Assembly (NCBI RefSeq): GCF_007474545.1 | Contig: NZ_VKOG01000003.1 | Coordinates: 62,001-126,000 of the forward strand | From: Chryseobacterium binzhouense | GTDB taxonomy: Bacteria > Bacteroidota > Bacteroidia > Flavobacteriales > Weeksellaceae | Direction of reading: 5' to 3' | Length of the DNA: 64,000 nt | Shown here: one piece after another, positions 31,443 through 40,372 of the stretch | How the letters are laid out: each line of letters begins with the position of its first letter | Position numbering within the stretch: position 1 is the stretch's first letter | Notes under the pieces: model-generated | Seen by the model: only the letters and a program-made list of their open reading frames with translations | Told to the model about the DNA's origin: nothing | Database searches by the model: none | Made by a program: the position numbers and the translations under genes

Positions 31443-31493
31443 CTACCTTTTTCTCATTAAATGTGTAATTAAATCTCTGAATAGCTTTCTCAT
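31443..31493 (-). CDS. candidate 16-residue basic micropeptide MRKLFRDLITHLMRKR
   Basis: An ATG-to-TAG frame of 16 codons ending 14 nt before the orphan terminator. The peptide is amphipathic with Arg/Lys at both ends. About 30 nt upstream on the same strand TAGATTTTG (31534-31526) resembles a TAnnTTTG promoter element with one extra base. Together these would make a short transcript of about 115 nt. Whether the RNA or the peptide matters cannot be told from the sequence; chance is possible. Confidence 0.3.
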   Translation of the reverse strand: MRKLFRDLITHLMRKR

Positions 31494-31702
31494 TTAATTA
31501 CAATTTTATAAGTGTAATTTTAAAACAAAATCTATTATTACACAACATAATTTTTAATAAATCAGTAATAAATAATTTTTAAAAAGAAAATATTACATCA
31601 TAATTCAATTATATAATATTTATAAATAGCTTTTGTATTTTAGGATTTGAATAATAAGAAAAACCATCAAAAATTCGTAATTTTGTTGGTCTTAATATTA
31701 AT
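31494..31702. other. AT-rich divergent spacer upstream of uvrA
   Basis: This forms the rest of the 360-nt gap between the TonB receptor and uvrA. TAATTTTG at 31678-31685 lies 18 nt before the uvrA ATG and fits the flavobacterial -7 element, but the nearest TTG is 28 nt upstream, longer than usual. No SOS-type operator was recognised. Confidence 0.35.
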
Positions 31703-34492
31703 ATGGCTGCAACAACAGAAATAGATATAAAAAAACAGGTTTTCGTTAAAAACGCACATCTTAACAACCTGAAACACATAGATGTTCTTATCCCGAAAAA
31801 TAAACTGATTGTCATAACAGGAGTTTCCGGAAGCGGAAAATCTTCTTTGGCATTTGATACCATTTATGCGGAAGGACAAAGAAGATATGTAGAAAGTTTA
31901 AGCTCTTATGCTCGTCAGTTTTTAGGTAAACTGGAAAAACCGAAAGTTGATGATATTAAAGGATTGGCTCCTTCCATTGCTATTCAGCAGAAAGTGATCT
32001 CATCCAATCCAAGATCTACAGTTGGCACTTCGACGGAGATTTATGATTATATGAAGCTGCTTTTCGCAAGAATCGGAAAAACCTATTCACCCGTTTCGGG
32101 CGAGGAAGTAAAAAAAGATTCGGTGACGGATGTTGTAGATTTTATTAAAAATTCAAAAAAAGAAACACCGTTTTTATTAACGGCTCCACTCAGTTTTGAT
32201 ATTGACAATTTTACTGAAACGCTTAATATTCTTAAGCTTGCAGGTTTCACAAGACTTGAGGTCAACGGAAATGTTGCAGGAATTGAAGATCTGGAGAGTT
32301 TTGGTTTTGTTCCCGAAAAGGAAATGATCATCAATCTCGTTATCGACCGTTTTACCTACGAAGATGACGAAAGTTTTCTTCAGAGACTTGCAGATTCTAT
32401 ACAGATGGCTTTTTATGAAGGAAGAGGATACTGCGCACTTAAAAATACCGAAACCGGAAAAATAAAAGAGTTTTCTAATAAAGTTGAACTCGACGGAATT
32501 GAATTTCTTGAACCGAATGTTCATTTTTTTAGTTTTAATAATCCATACGGAGCCTGTCCTACCTGTGAAGGATATGGAAAAGTGATCGGAATAGATGAAG
32601 ATCTGGTTATTCCGAACAAAGCTTTGTCGGTTTTTGAAGATGCTGTTGCTTCATGGAAAGGTGAAAGCATGAGCGAATGGAAAAAAGATTTCATTAAAAA
32701 AGCAAATGACTTCCCAATTCACAAACCTTATCATCAGCTTAGTAAAGAGCAGAAAAACTATCTCTGGAAAGGTGACGGAAAAAGCAGTTTCCCATCTCTG
32801 AATAATTTCTTCAAAATGCTGGAAGAAAATTTGTATAAAATTCAGTACCGGGTAATGCTTTCACGTTATCGCGGAAAAACGCTTTGCCCTACCTGTGAAG
32901 GTTTGCGTCTGCGTGAAGAGACCGCTTGGGTAAAAATTGATTCACACAATATTCAATCAATGATAGAGCTCCCGCTGGATGAGCTTTTACCTTTAATTCA
33001 AAATTTAAAGCTTTCTGAACATGACCAAGAAGTTGCTAAAAGACTGCTGTACGAAATCACTACAAGACTTGAGTTTTTACTGAAAGTAGGTTTAGGTTAT
33101 CTTACCTTAAACCGTACTTCCAACACACTTTCCGGTGGCGAAAGCCAGAGAATTAATTTAGCAACAAGCCTGGGAAGCTCTTTGGTAGGTTCTATTTATA
33201 TTTTGGATGAGCCGTCCATCGGTTTACACTCAAGAGATACAGAAAATTTAATTGAAGTTCTAAAAAATCTCCGCGACATCGGAAATACCGTTATTGTAGT
33301 AGAACATGATGAAGATGTGATGAGAGCAGCCGATTATATTATAGATATTGGTCCTGAAGCTGGATATTTGGGCGGTGAACTGGTTTTTGCAGGTGACTTT
33401 AAAGAACTGAAAAATGCAGATACGCTTACTTCAAAATATTTAACCGGAAAATTAGAAATAAAAGTTCCTGAAAAGCGTAGGAAAGCAAAAGAATTTATTC
33501 ATATTAAAGGAGCAAGATCCAACAACCTGAAAAATATTGATGTAGATGTTCCGTTGGAAAGTCTAGTCGTTATTTCGGGAGTTTCCGGAAGTGGAAAATC
33601 TACTTTAATGAAAGAAATTCTGACGAATGATATTCAGATTCAATTGGGAATGGGCGGAAAAAAGGGTGATTATGATTCAGTGGAATTTCCAAAGAAATTG
33701 ATCAAGCATATTGAGCTGATTGACCAGAATCCAATCGGAAAATCTTCACGTTCCAATCCTGTAACGTACCTAAAAGCATACGACGACATCCGTGATCTTT
33801 TTTCTAAACAGAAAAGTGCCAAACTGATGGGCTACAAACCCAAACATTTTTCTTTCAACGTGGATGGCGGAAGATGTGACGAATGCAAAGGAGAGGGCGT
33901 AATCAATGTTTCGATGCAGTTTATGGCAGATATTGAGCTGGAATGCGAGGTTTGCAAAGGAACCCGTTTTAAAAACGAAATTCTTGAGGTGAGGTTTGAC
34001 GAAAAGAATATCTCGGATATTCTTCACATGACCGTAGATGAAGCACTGGAATTTTTCAGAGAAAATAAAGAAGATAAAATCGTAACCAAACTGACACCTC
34101 TTCAGGATGTAGGTTTAGGCTATCTACAGCTCGGACAAAGCTCTTCCACTCTTTCGGGTGGTGAAGCGCAACGTGTAAAACTGGCTTCTTTTTTGGTGAA
34201 AGGAGTAACCACAGACAAAACTTTGTTTGTGTTTGACGAACCTTCAACCGGACTTCACTTTCACGATATTCAGAAATTGCTGAAATCTCTTCAGGCTTTG
34301 ATTGATTTGGGACACTCTGTAATTGTTATCGAACATCAACCCGATATTATGAAATGTGCCGATCATATCATAGATATCGGTCCTGAAGCAGGAAAACACG
34401 GCGGAGAAGTTGTTTTTGCCGGAACTCCAGAAGATTTAGCGAAAAACAAAAAATCGCACACCGCAAAATATATTGCAGAAAAGTTGGGTTAA
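31703..34492 (+). CDS. uvrA: UvrABC excinuclease subunit A
   Basis: 929 residues, close to the family's usual 940. Two ABC ATPase halves: Walker A GVSGSGKSS (from G40) and GVSGSGKST near residue 630, ABC signatures LSGGESQRINLA and LSGGEAQRVKLA, and Walker B ILDEPSIGLH and VFDEPSTGLH. The zinc-binding CxxC pairs are CPTCEGYG and CPTCEGLR in the first half, and CDECKGEG with CEVCKGTR in the second. It scans DNA for bulky damage and loads UvrB. The other uvr genes are not in the window. It ends in a shared bidirectional terminator. Confidence 0.98.
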   Translation: MAATTEIDIKKQVFVKNAHLNNLKHIDVLIPKNKLIVITGVSGSGKSSLAFDTIYAEGQRRYVESLSSYARQFLGKLEKPKVDDIKGLAPSIAIQQKVISSNPRSTVGTSTEIYDYMKLLFARIGKTYSPVSGEEVKKDSVTDVVDFIKNSKKETPFLLTAPLSFDIDNFTETLNILKLAGFTRLEVNGNVAGIEDLESFGFVPEKEMIINLVIDRFTYEDDESFLQRLADSIQMAFYEGRGYCALKNTETGKIKEFSNKVELDGIEFLEPNVHFFSFNNPYGACPTCEGYGKVIGIDEDLVIPNKALSVFEDAVASWKGESMSEWKKDFIKKANDFPIHKPYHQLSKEQKNYLWKGDGKSSFPSLNNFFKMLEENLYKIQYRVMLSRYRGKTLCPTCEGLRLREETAWVKIDSHNIQSMIELPLDELLPLIQNLKLSEHDQEVAKRLLYEITTRLEFLLKVGLGYLTLNRTSNTLSGGESQRINLATSLGSSLVGSIYILDEPSIGLHSRDTENLIEVLKNLRDIGNTVIVVEHDEDVMRAADYIIDIGPEAGYLGGELVFAGDFKELKNADTLTSKYLTGKLEIKVPEKRRKAKEFIHIKGARSNNLKNIDVDVPLESLVVISGVSGSGKSTLMKEILTNDIQIQLGMGGKKGDYDSVEFPKKLIKHIELIDQNPIGKSSRSNPVTYLKAYDDIRDLFSKQKSAKLMGYKPKHFSFNVDGGRCDECKGEGVINVSMQFMADIELECEVCKGTRFKNEILEVRFDEKNISDILHMTVDEALEFFRENKEDKIVTKLTPLQDVGLGYLQLGQSSSTLSGGEAQRVKLASFLVKGVTTDKTLFVFDEPSTGLHFHDIQKLLKSLQALIDLGHSVIVIEHQPDIMKCADHIIDIGPEAGKHGGEVVFAGTPEDLAKNKKSHTAKYIAEKLG

Positions 34493-34510
34493 ATAAAGAA
34501 ATTTAGAATA

Positions 34511-34548
34511 AAAAATAAGCGTTGTAGTAACAACGCTTATTTTTTTAT
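34511..34548. terminator. bidirectional terminator between uvrA and the permease gene
   Basis: AATAAGCGTTG (34514-34524) pairs perfectly with CAACGCTTATT (34531-34541) with a 6-nt loop, and A- and T-runs flank it. The genes on both sides converge here. Confidence 0.88.
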
Positions 34549-34549
34549 A

Positions 34550-35956
34550 TTATTTTTTACCCCTGTTAATAAAATAATACACCGGAAGTCCGATCATTAC
34601 CATCAAAAATCCGGGCCATGTATATTGCTGTTTATAAATAAGAAGCAATACGCAGAAACCGGTTCCGATCAGCAGATAAATAATCGGAGTAATCGGGTAA
34701 AGCCATGTTTTGTACGGTCTTTCAAGTTCTGGTTTTTTTATTCTAAGATAAATAACGCCGAATACGGTAATCATATAAAAAAGTACAATCACAAACGAAA
34801 TCATATCTAAAAGATTACCATACTGTCCGCTCAAACATAAAACCGATGCCCAGATTCCCTGCATCCAAAGCGCATTTTCAGGAACCTGATTTTTATTATT
34901 CTTAACAGCAGATTTGAAAAACAACCCATCATTTGCCATTGTCTGGAAAACTCTTGAGCCTGCCAGAATCAGTCCGTTGTTACACCCAAAAGTGGAAATC
35001 ATCACCAAAACAGCAATAATAACTGTTCCCGCATTTCCGAAAATATTTTGTGAAGCCGAAACTGCAACTCTTTCGTTAGCTGCAAAAGCAATAGAATCCC
35101 GGTCTAAAGCATTAAGATAAACAAAATTAACCGCAATATAAAGCAGCATCACCGCAGAAGTTCCTAAAATCATGGCTTTGACAACATTTTTTTTCGGATT
35201 TTCAATTTCGCCCGAAACAAAAGTTACGCTTTCCCAGGCTACAGAACTGAATACCGAACCCACCATTGCGGCAGCAATACCGCCTAATAACGCCATTCCG
35301 GAAATAGATTCCCAACCTGTCTGAAGAAAATTTCCTTTTATATCTTTATCCAGATTATTAAATGCATCGGTCCCAAAGCTGAAATTTTCTGCCAAATGAG
35401 AAAAATCTACCAGTATAAATCCTAAAGCAATAAGACCTAATAATGCAAGAATTTTTGACCCTGTAAAAATATTCTGTAACAATTTACCGCTTTCTACACC
35501 CCTCGTATTGATATAAGTAAGCAGAATAATCACTAAAATTGCCAGAATCTGGATCCATTTAATCTGAAATTCTCCACTCTGAAATATAGGTGCCGCATCA
35601 TTGAGCCACGGAACAAGGTAAGCGGTAAATTTTCCGAATGCCATTGCTACGGCTGCGATAGTTCCGGTCTGAATAACGGTGAAGAGTCCCCATCCATAAA
35701 GGAAACCCATTTTCTTTCCGAAAATTTCTGTGAGATAGGTGTATTGTCCCCCAGCTTTAGGGAAAAGCGCCGATAATTCTCCGTAGCTTATTGCAGCAGC
35801 CACCGTCATTATTCCCGTGATAATCCAGACTACAATAAGCCAGTAAGCCGATCCCAGATTTCTCATCATATCGGCACTTACGATAAAAATTCCGCTGCCG
35901 ATCATTGAGCCCATCACGAGCATGATGGCATCCCAGAGTTTTAGTTTTTTCTGCAT
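34550..35956 (-). CDS. APC family amino-acid permease
   Basis: 468 residues from the ATG at 35956 (MQKKLKLWDAIMLVMGSMIG). A longer frame from 36061 adds 35 non-family residues and would overlap the opposite-strand gene region, so it is rejected. Twelve hydrophobic helices; the helix-1 unwound motif GSMIGSGIF and the following SYGELSALFPKAGGQYTYL are diagnostic of the amino acid-polyamine-organocation superfamily (LAT-like subgroup). It imports or exchanges amino acids at the inner membrane; substrate unknown. Confidence 0.94.
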   Translation of the reverse strand: MQKKLKLWDAIMLVMGSMIGSGIFIVSADMMRNLGSAYWLIVVWIITGIMTVAAAISYGELSALFPKAGGQYTYLTEIFGKKMGFLYGWGLFTVIQTGTIAAVAMAFGKFTAYLVPWLNDAAPIFQSGEFQIKWIQILAILVIILLTYINTRGVESGKLLQNIFTGSKILALLGLIALGFILVDFSHLAENFSFGTDAFNNLDKDIKGNFLQTGWESISGMALLGGIAAAMVGSVFSSVAWESVTFVSGEIENPKKNVVKAMILGTSAVMLLYIAVNFVYLNALDRDSIAFAANERVAVSASQNIFGNAGTVIIAVLVMISTFGCNNGLILAGSRVFQTMANDGLFFKSAVKNNKNQVPENALWMQGIWASVLCLSGQYGNLLDMISFVIVLFYMITVFGVIYLRIKKPELERPYKTWLYPITPIIYLLIGTGFCVLLLIYKQQYTWPGFLMVMIGLPVYYFINRGKK

Positions 35957-36051
35957 AATATAGTATTGCATCAAATATAGAAAAATAACAGTTTCCTTTT
36001 TGAATTTGTTTACTATTTTGATAATCAAATGTGATTTATCATTTAATTTCT

Positions 36052-36084
36052 TTGTCTGCAATTAAAAATTTATTATTACTTTTG
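36052..36084 (+). promoter_or_regulatory. TTG-N22-TACTTTTG promoter of the DUF4920 gene
   Basis: TTG at 36052-36054 and TACTTTTG at 36077-36084, spacing 22, with the ATG at 36100. A good match to the known flavobacterial consensus TTG-N17-23-TAnnTTTG. Confidence 0.65.
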
Positions 36085-36099
36085 AAAAAATTATTAATA

Positions 36100-36609
36100 A
36101 TGAAATTTAAAGCAATATTACTTTTAGCATCATTAAGTTTATCTACTTTGGCTTTTTCTCAGGAAACACAAAAAATGGGACCACCGGAAGGAAGCGCATT
36201 GGTAGGTGATATCTATGGAGCAGGAATAGATACTAAAACAGAATCTAAAGCAATAAGCACGGAGAAACTTGGAAAAAAGCTTAAAAAAGCCAATAAAAAA
36301 GTTGAAAATGTAGCGATCAAAGGAAAAGTAACTGATGTTTGTGACAAAAAAGGATGCTGGCTGACAATTGAAACTGAAGACAATTCCAAATTGTTTGTAA
36401 AGATGAAAGATTACGGATTTTTTGTTCCTACTGCTTTAAAGGGGAAAAATGTAGTTTTGGAAGGCAGTGCAGAGAAAAAAGTAACTTCTGTGGATGAGCA
36501 AAAGCATTATGCTCAGGATGCTAAAAAACCACAAGCTGAAATTGATGCGATTACAAAACCTAAAGAAGAAATAAGATTTGTAGCCAACGGAATTAAAGTG
36601 GTTAACTAA
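36100..36609 (+). CDS. DUF4920 secreted protein
   Basis: 169 residues from ATG 36100 (MKFKAILLLASLSLSTLAFS), the only start giving a proper signal peptide and one that lies 16 nt after a good promoter. The mature protein has an OB-like DUF4920 domain (about 40-150) with VCDKKGCWLTIE, a conserved C-x3-GCW motif that could bind metal, and FVKMKDYGFFVPTALKGK. Periplasmic; the role is unknown, though metal handling has been suggested by the cysteine motif. It ends at a shared terminator with the M14 peptidase gene. Confidence 0.9.
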   Translation: MKFKAILLLASLSLSTLAFSQETQKMGPPEGSALVGDIYGAGIDTKTESKAISTEKLGKKLKKANKKVENVAIKGKVTDVCDKKGCWLTIETEDNSKLFVKMKDYGFFVPTALKGKNVVLEGSAEKKVTSVDEQKHYAQDAKKPQAEIDAITKPKEEIRFVANGIKVVN

Positions 36610-36612
36610 ATA

Positions 36613-36645
36613 AAAGAAAAGCGGAATCAATTTCCGCTTTTTTTA
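36613..36645. terminator. bidirectional terminator
   Basis: AAAAGCGGAA (36617-36626) pairs with TTCCGCTTTT (36632-36641) with a short loop and a T-run. It separates the DUF4920 gene (plus) from the M14 peptidase (minus). Confidence 0.85.
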
Positions 36646-37755
36646 TTAATCTTCTATTGTAAAATTTACTTCTGCATCCAGTTTTGGGTATTTGCTTTCA
36701 GAAACGAACTTTTTCCCGGTACAGTCAATCTCGATCCATCCTTTTCTACCTTTTACATCACCCGCTTCCATCACAAAAGGAATAAACGAAATCTCTTCTT
36801 TACCATTCTCAAAAATCTCACGGTACTGAACGGCAATATCCAAGATACATTCATGATCTGTGTTCAGCTTTACATTCCTGTAAATTACATCATAATGAGT
36901 TTCTTTATTTTCGGGAATATCATTATAAATTTCCCAGCCTTCTGTTCCTGAACGAAGTTTACACATTGCATCCAGAGCATAATAAAGCGCAATTGTGTAA
37001 TATTTTCTTGTTTCTTTTCTCGTATAATCATCAATAAAATGCCCGCCTTCAAACAAGATTGTCGGCATTCCGGATTTTATAAAATTATCGCCTGTAGATG
37101 CAGGATAAAATTCATCAGAATATCTTCCGATACTGTTTGGAATTAATTTTTTGAGCTTTAGATAAACTTCAGCGATTACAGCCATACATTGTTTACGGTT
37201 TTCAGTTACCTTTCGTTCTTCATTTTCGGCAGGAGCTAAAAAGGAGAGCGTAGCAGGATGTAGCCCGTCAGTTGTAAAAATAGTTCGCTGCTCATGAAGA
37301 TTCAATGCATAATCATATTTTTTAGAAGCAGCTATTTTTTTCAGAATTTTTATTTCCACACTTGCTTCATTATGAAAATCACGGTTAAGATCAATATCTG
37401 AAGCATTCAGACGAGTCCATTTTTCGGAACCGTCAGGATTAAGCATAAAAATAAAATCAAGCTTTATTTTTTCAAATAATTCTTTTTGAATCGCAGGCTC
37501 TTTTTTTAAAGTTTCCAAAAGATCTAGCATAGCGTGCGTAGCATTTGATTCGTTCCCATGCATTTGCGACCAGGCTAATACAGTAATCTCTCCACTTCCT
37601 ATTGAGAATTGATAAACAGGCTGATCTAAAAAAGATCTTCCAATCTCCTTAATATAATCGCTGAAATTCTCCTCTAGATAATTAAATAATTTTTTAGGAG
37701 AAATATACCGAGCAGGAAAGTTAGGATTGGGTATATAGAAATGTTCAAAATTCAT
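36646..37755 (-). CDS. M14 family zinc carboxypeptidase-like protein
   Basis: 369 residues. The M14 zinc ligands are H66 and E69 (SQMHGNES) and H154 (ALNLHEQ). R125 in DLNRDF is the substrate-carboxylate Arg, NPDG sits at 106-109, and catalytic Glu E236 is in ILFEGGHF. No signal peptide is visible, so it is probably cytoplasmic or uses a non-classical route. The C-terminal 90 residues form an extra beta domain. It should cleave C-terminal residues or related amide bonds; substrate unknown. The large gene-free region lies upstream. Confidence 0.92.
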   Translation of the reverse strand: MNFEHFYIPNPNFPARYISPKKLFNYLEENFSDYIKEIGRSFLDQPVYQFSIGSGEITVLAWSQMHGNESNATHAMLDLLETLKKEPAIQKELFEKIKLDFIFMLNPDGSEKWTRLNASDIDLNRDFHNEASVEIKILKKIAASKKYDYALNLHEQRTIFTTDGLHPATLSFLAPAENEERKVTENRKQCMAVIAEVYLKLKKLIPNSIGRYSDEFYPASTGDNFIKSGMPTILFEGGHFIDDYTRKETRKYYTIALYYALDAMCKLRSGTEGWEIYNDIPENKETHYDVIYRNVKLNTDHECILDIAVQYREIFENGKEEISFIPFVMEAGDVKGRKGWIEIDCTGKKFVSESKYPKLDAEVNFTIED

Positions 37756-38550
37756 TTAATGTTAGTTTACATTGTTCAAATTTAGGTATTTGAGAACAAA
37801 AAAACCAATTAACATTTGTGAAATAACTAAACATTTACAATTGTCGTTTTGTCTGTTGATAAAATTGTGGATTAACAAAAATTTAATTATATATATTTAA
37901 AATCATCATATTCAATTATTTAAATTGTTTATATAAAGCTTAAAATGAAATTTACTTTAGGTATAAATATGCCGACTTTTCAACATTTGATTGTAAATAG
38001 ATTAAACATGAATAATGTGGAAAAAGCTCTGAAAAAACATATTATACATTTGTAAATTATCGTTCTTATTTGTTTATTTTAACCATAATTACCTGATCCA
38101 ATAGAATCTTATGACTTGAAAATTTATATGAATTAATTTTAATGCTTGGATTAATTAAAAAAGTTCTTGATACCGGAATTATTCAAATTTAGAATGAATC
38201 AATGCCTTTGCTAAGGTCTATATAATGGGTTGTAACCTATATATCCACTATCCTACTCCACAGAATCATTTACTATTCAAATAATTTTTTCTATAGATAA
38301 CAGCCATGAATTTTAGAAAGACAAAAGTTGTTAAGTTTTATTAAAGCAGCTTATCTAATGCGTTGCTTTAAGTTGATAATAATTATACAATCTAAATACA
38401 CTAAAAAACATTTAACAAATAAAATATTGATTATCAATTAAATAACGCCGTTACATTTGTTTACTAAAAGATTTAAATTTGTATACAAATGTATTTTAGT
38501 ATTGTAAATTAATTTTTTACATTTGTAATTACGTTTATGAGACAAAAATT
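37756..38550. other. 795-nt gene-free AT-rich region with several promoter-like elements
   Basis: No credible gene is seen; a 36-codon frame at 37945-38055 is the best and is weak. TACATTTG, a perfect TAnnTTTG element, occurs three times: about 38045-38052, 38453-38460 and 38518-38525. Other structures are GGTTGTAACC near 38228-38237 and a 14-bp palindrome at 38477-38490. The region is the largest non-coding stretch of the window and must at least carry promoters for the M14 gene and the XRE gene. Confidence 0.5.
38477..38490. promoter_or_regulatory. 14-bp palindrome ATTTGTATACAAAT, candidate repressor operator
   Basis: A perfect palindrome 60 nt upstream of the XRE regulator ATG, between two TACATTTG promoter elements. 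Autoregulation of the XRE gene through this site is inferred from position and symmetry. Confidence 0.4.
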
Positions 38551-39084
38551 ATGAGTTTAAATGAGAGAATTTCAAAAATTATAGAATATTCCGGATATAC
38601 TTCTTCAGAATTTGCAGATGAAATTGATGTGCAGCGATCATCTGTTTCCCATGTAACTTCCGGACGGAATAAACCTTCTCTTGAATTTATTATAAAAATA
38701 AAATCCCGCTTTCCTGAAATTCTGTGGGATTGGTTGGTGAATGGCGATGGTGAAATGCTGAAATCTGATTTGCCTGCAGAAGAGAACGAAGAAATTATTG
38801 AACCGGAAAAAAACAAGCCTACTTCTCTACCCGATCTTTTTACGTTGATTAATGAAGAAACAAATTTGGAAGATAGTAAAGAGGAAGTAATGCCAACTTT
38901 TAAAACAACTTCAGAATCTGATATAATGCATAAAGTTCCGGAAGAAAGAAAAATATCCGATTCTCAGCGTTTAGAACAGAATAGTTCGGAACAAATTATT
39001 AAATCTGCTGAAAATCAGAACAGTAAGATCAAAAGAATTGTTTTGTTTTATGAAAACGGAAAATTTGAAAGTTTTGAACCGTAA
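38551..39084 (+). CDS. XRE-family helix-turn-helix protein
   Basis: 177 residues. An N-terminal Cro/C1-type HTH (about 3-65: SLNERISKIIEYSGYTSSEF, then IDVQRSSVSHVTSGRNKPS and a PEILWDWLVNGDGEML ending) is followed by a long acidic, disordered middle (about 70-150) and a short C-terminal strand RIVLFYENGKFESFEP. This layout is a recurrent flavobacterial HTH protein and not phage-specific. No phage genes are adjacent. It probably controls itself via the palindrome upstream. Confidence 0.92.
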   Translation: MSLNERISKIIEYSGYTSSEFADEIDVQRSSVSHVTSGRNKPSLEFIIKIKSRFPEILWDWLVNGDGEMLKSDLPAEENEEIIEPEKNKPTSLPDLFTLINEETNLEDSKEEVMPTFKTTSESDIMHKVPEERKISDSQRLEQNSSEQIIKSAENQNSKIKRIVLFYENGKFESFEP

Positions 39085-39123
39085 ATCAAAAAACTCCATC
39101 AGATGATGAAGTTTTTTGATTAA
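39084..39123. terminator. bidirectional terminator
   Basis: AATCAAAAAACT pairs with AGTTTTTTGATT, extended by CATC/GATG with one mismatch; the stem overlaps the XRE stop codon. It also serves the proline dehydrogenase gene on the minus strand. Confidence 0.8.
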
Positions 39124-39141
39124 TTTTTATTGAAAAGAAAT

Positions 39142-40308
39142 TTATTTTCTTCTCCTTTCCAGTTCTTTTTTTATCAAGCCCAATTCTCTTCCAGTTTGAC
39201 CAGCAACAGAAGTATTTTCTCTGGCTCTTCTGGTAAGATAAGGAACAACATCTTTTACAGGTCCATAAGGAAGATATTTCGTTGCATTATAGCCTTTATC
39301 CGCAAGATAGAATGTGATATTGTCACTCATCCCGTAAAGCTGTCCAAAATAAATGTTTTCATGATCATTGTTAAGACCTTTTGCTTTCATTTTGTCCATT
39401 ACAAGCTCAGAAGATATTTCGTTATGCGTTCCGAAAAATGCAGAAACTCTGTCCAGATGATTCATCACAAAATCAATTCCTGAATTATAATTTTTATCAG
39501 AAGCATCTTTAGTTGGCTGTATATGATCCGGATACCCTTTTTGTACTGCTCTTTCTCTCTCTTTTTCCATGTAGGCACCACGAACTATCTTATAACCAAT
39601 AAAATAGTTTTTATCTTTTGCCCGCTGAAGATGCTGCTCCATATATTCCAGTCTGCCCGTTCTGTACATCTGAATGGTGTTCCATACAATCGGTTTTTCC
39701 TGATTGTATTTCTCCATCATTTCTTCACACAGTTGATCTGCAGCATCCTGCATCCATGTTTCTTCTGCATCTACCATAACTTTTTTGTTGTTCTCATGGC
39801 AAAGTCTGCATACCTCATCAAATCTTTTTACTACTCTCTGCCACTCTTCTTTCTGGCTTGAAGTCAGCTCAGATCCTTTTCCTACAGCTTCGTAAAGATC
39901 AATTCTTCCAAAAGCAGTGGGTTTGAAAACAATAAAAGGAATAGCAGGATTTCCTACAGAAAATTTAACAATATCTTTAATCTCATTACAGACTGCATCA
40001 AAAGTTTCTTCGTCCTCTTTTCCTTCAATGGAGTAATCAAAAATACTTCCTACCCCTTTTTTGAAAAGCTGTTTAACCACTTTCATGCTTTCTTCACGGG
40101 TTTCTCCGCCTACAAACTGTTCGAAAAGTGTATTTTTAACAATTCCTTTCACAAAAGGAAAATCATTGTGGACAGTAAAATTCAGGACAGAGGTGCCAAG
40201 ATTGGTTAATGCAGGCTGTTCAATCATTTTAAACATCCAGTACGCTTTTTTAAGCTGTGCATCTGTTTTATCTGCAAAAGCAACTTTAGTATCGTTAAAA
40301 ATGGGCAT
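39142..40308 (-). CDS. proline dehydrogenase
   Basis: 388 residues of the FAD-dependent ProDH TIM-barrel. KIVRGAYMEKERE and the C-terminal RRARENTSVAGQ (RRxxEN active-site signature binding the proline carboxylate) are both present, as are VMVDAEETWMQDAAD and FGTHNE. It oxidises proline to pyrroline-5-carboxylate and passes electrons to quinone at the inner membrane. It is the mono-functional form without the P5C dehydrogenase half of PutA. Transcribed alone. Confidence 0.95.
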   Translation of the reverse strand: MPIFNDTKVAFADKTDAQLKKAYWMFKMIEQPALTNLGTSVLNFTVHNDFPFVKGIVKNTLFEQFVGGETREESMKVVKQLFKKGVGSIFDYSIEGKEDEETFDAVCNEIKDIVKFSVGNPAIPFIVFKPTAFGRIDLYEAVGKGSELTSSQKEEWQRVVKRFDEVCRLCHENNKKVMVDAEETWMQDAADQLCEEMMEKYNQEKPIVWNTIQMYRTGRLEYMEQHLQRAKDKNYFIGYKIVRGAYMEKERERAVQKGYPDHIQPTKDASDKNYNSGIDFVMNHLDRVSAFFGTHNEISSELVMDKMKAKGLNNDHENIYFGQLYGMSDNITFYLADKGYNATKYLPYGPVKDVVPYLTRRARENTSVAGQTGRELGLIKKELERRRK

Positions 40309-40372
40309 TCTTTTATGTTAAATTTATTAGTACAAATGTAAGAATAACCACCACTTTATTAAAGTTTTTTCT

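Noticed and set aside
31341-31702. Cobalamin riboswitch upstream of the TonB receptor
   Set aside because: The conserved B12-box GCCACTG was sought on the minus strand and not found; the hairpin there is a plain terminator.
35957-36061. Longer N-terminus of the APC permease
   Set aside because: The extra 35 residues are not family-like and would occupy the promoter region of the divergent DUF4920 gene; the ATG at 35956 fits the family start.
37945-38055. 36-codon plus-strand frame starting MKFTLGINM
   Set aside because: Composition is that of AT-rich spacer, no promoter at the right distance and no recognisable feature; kept only as a remark.
37756-38550. Possible chromosomal replication origin
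   Set aside because: AT-rich and gene-free, with one near-match to a DnaA box (TGTGGATTA near 37868), but no cluster of boxes and no dnaA, dnaN or other typical neighbours.
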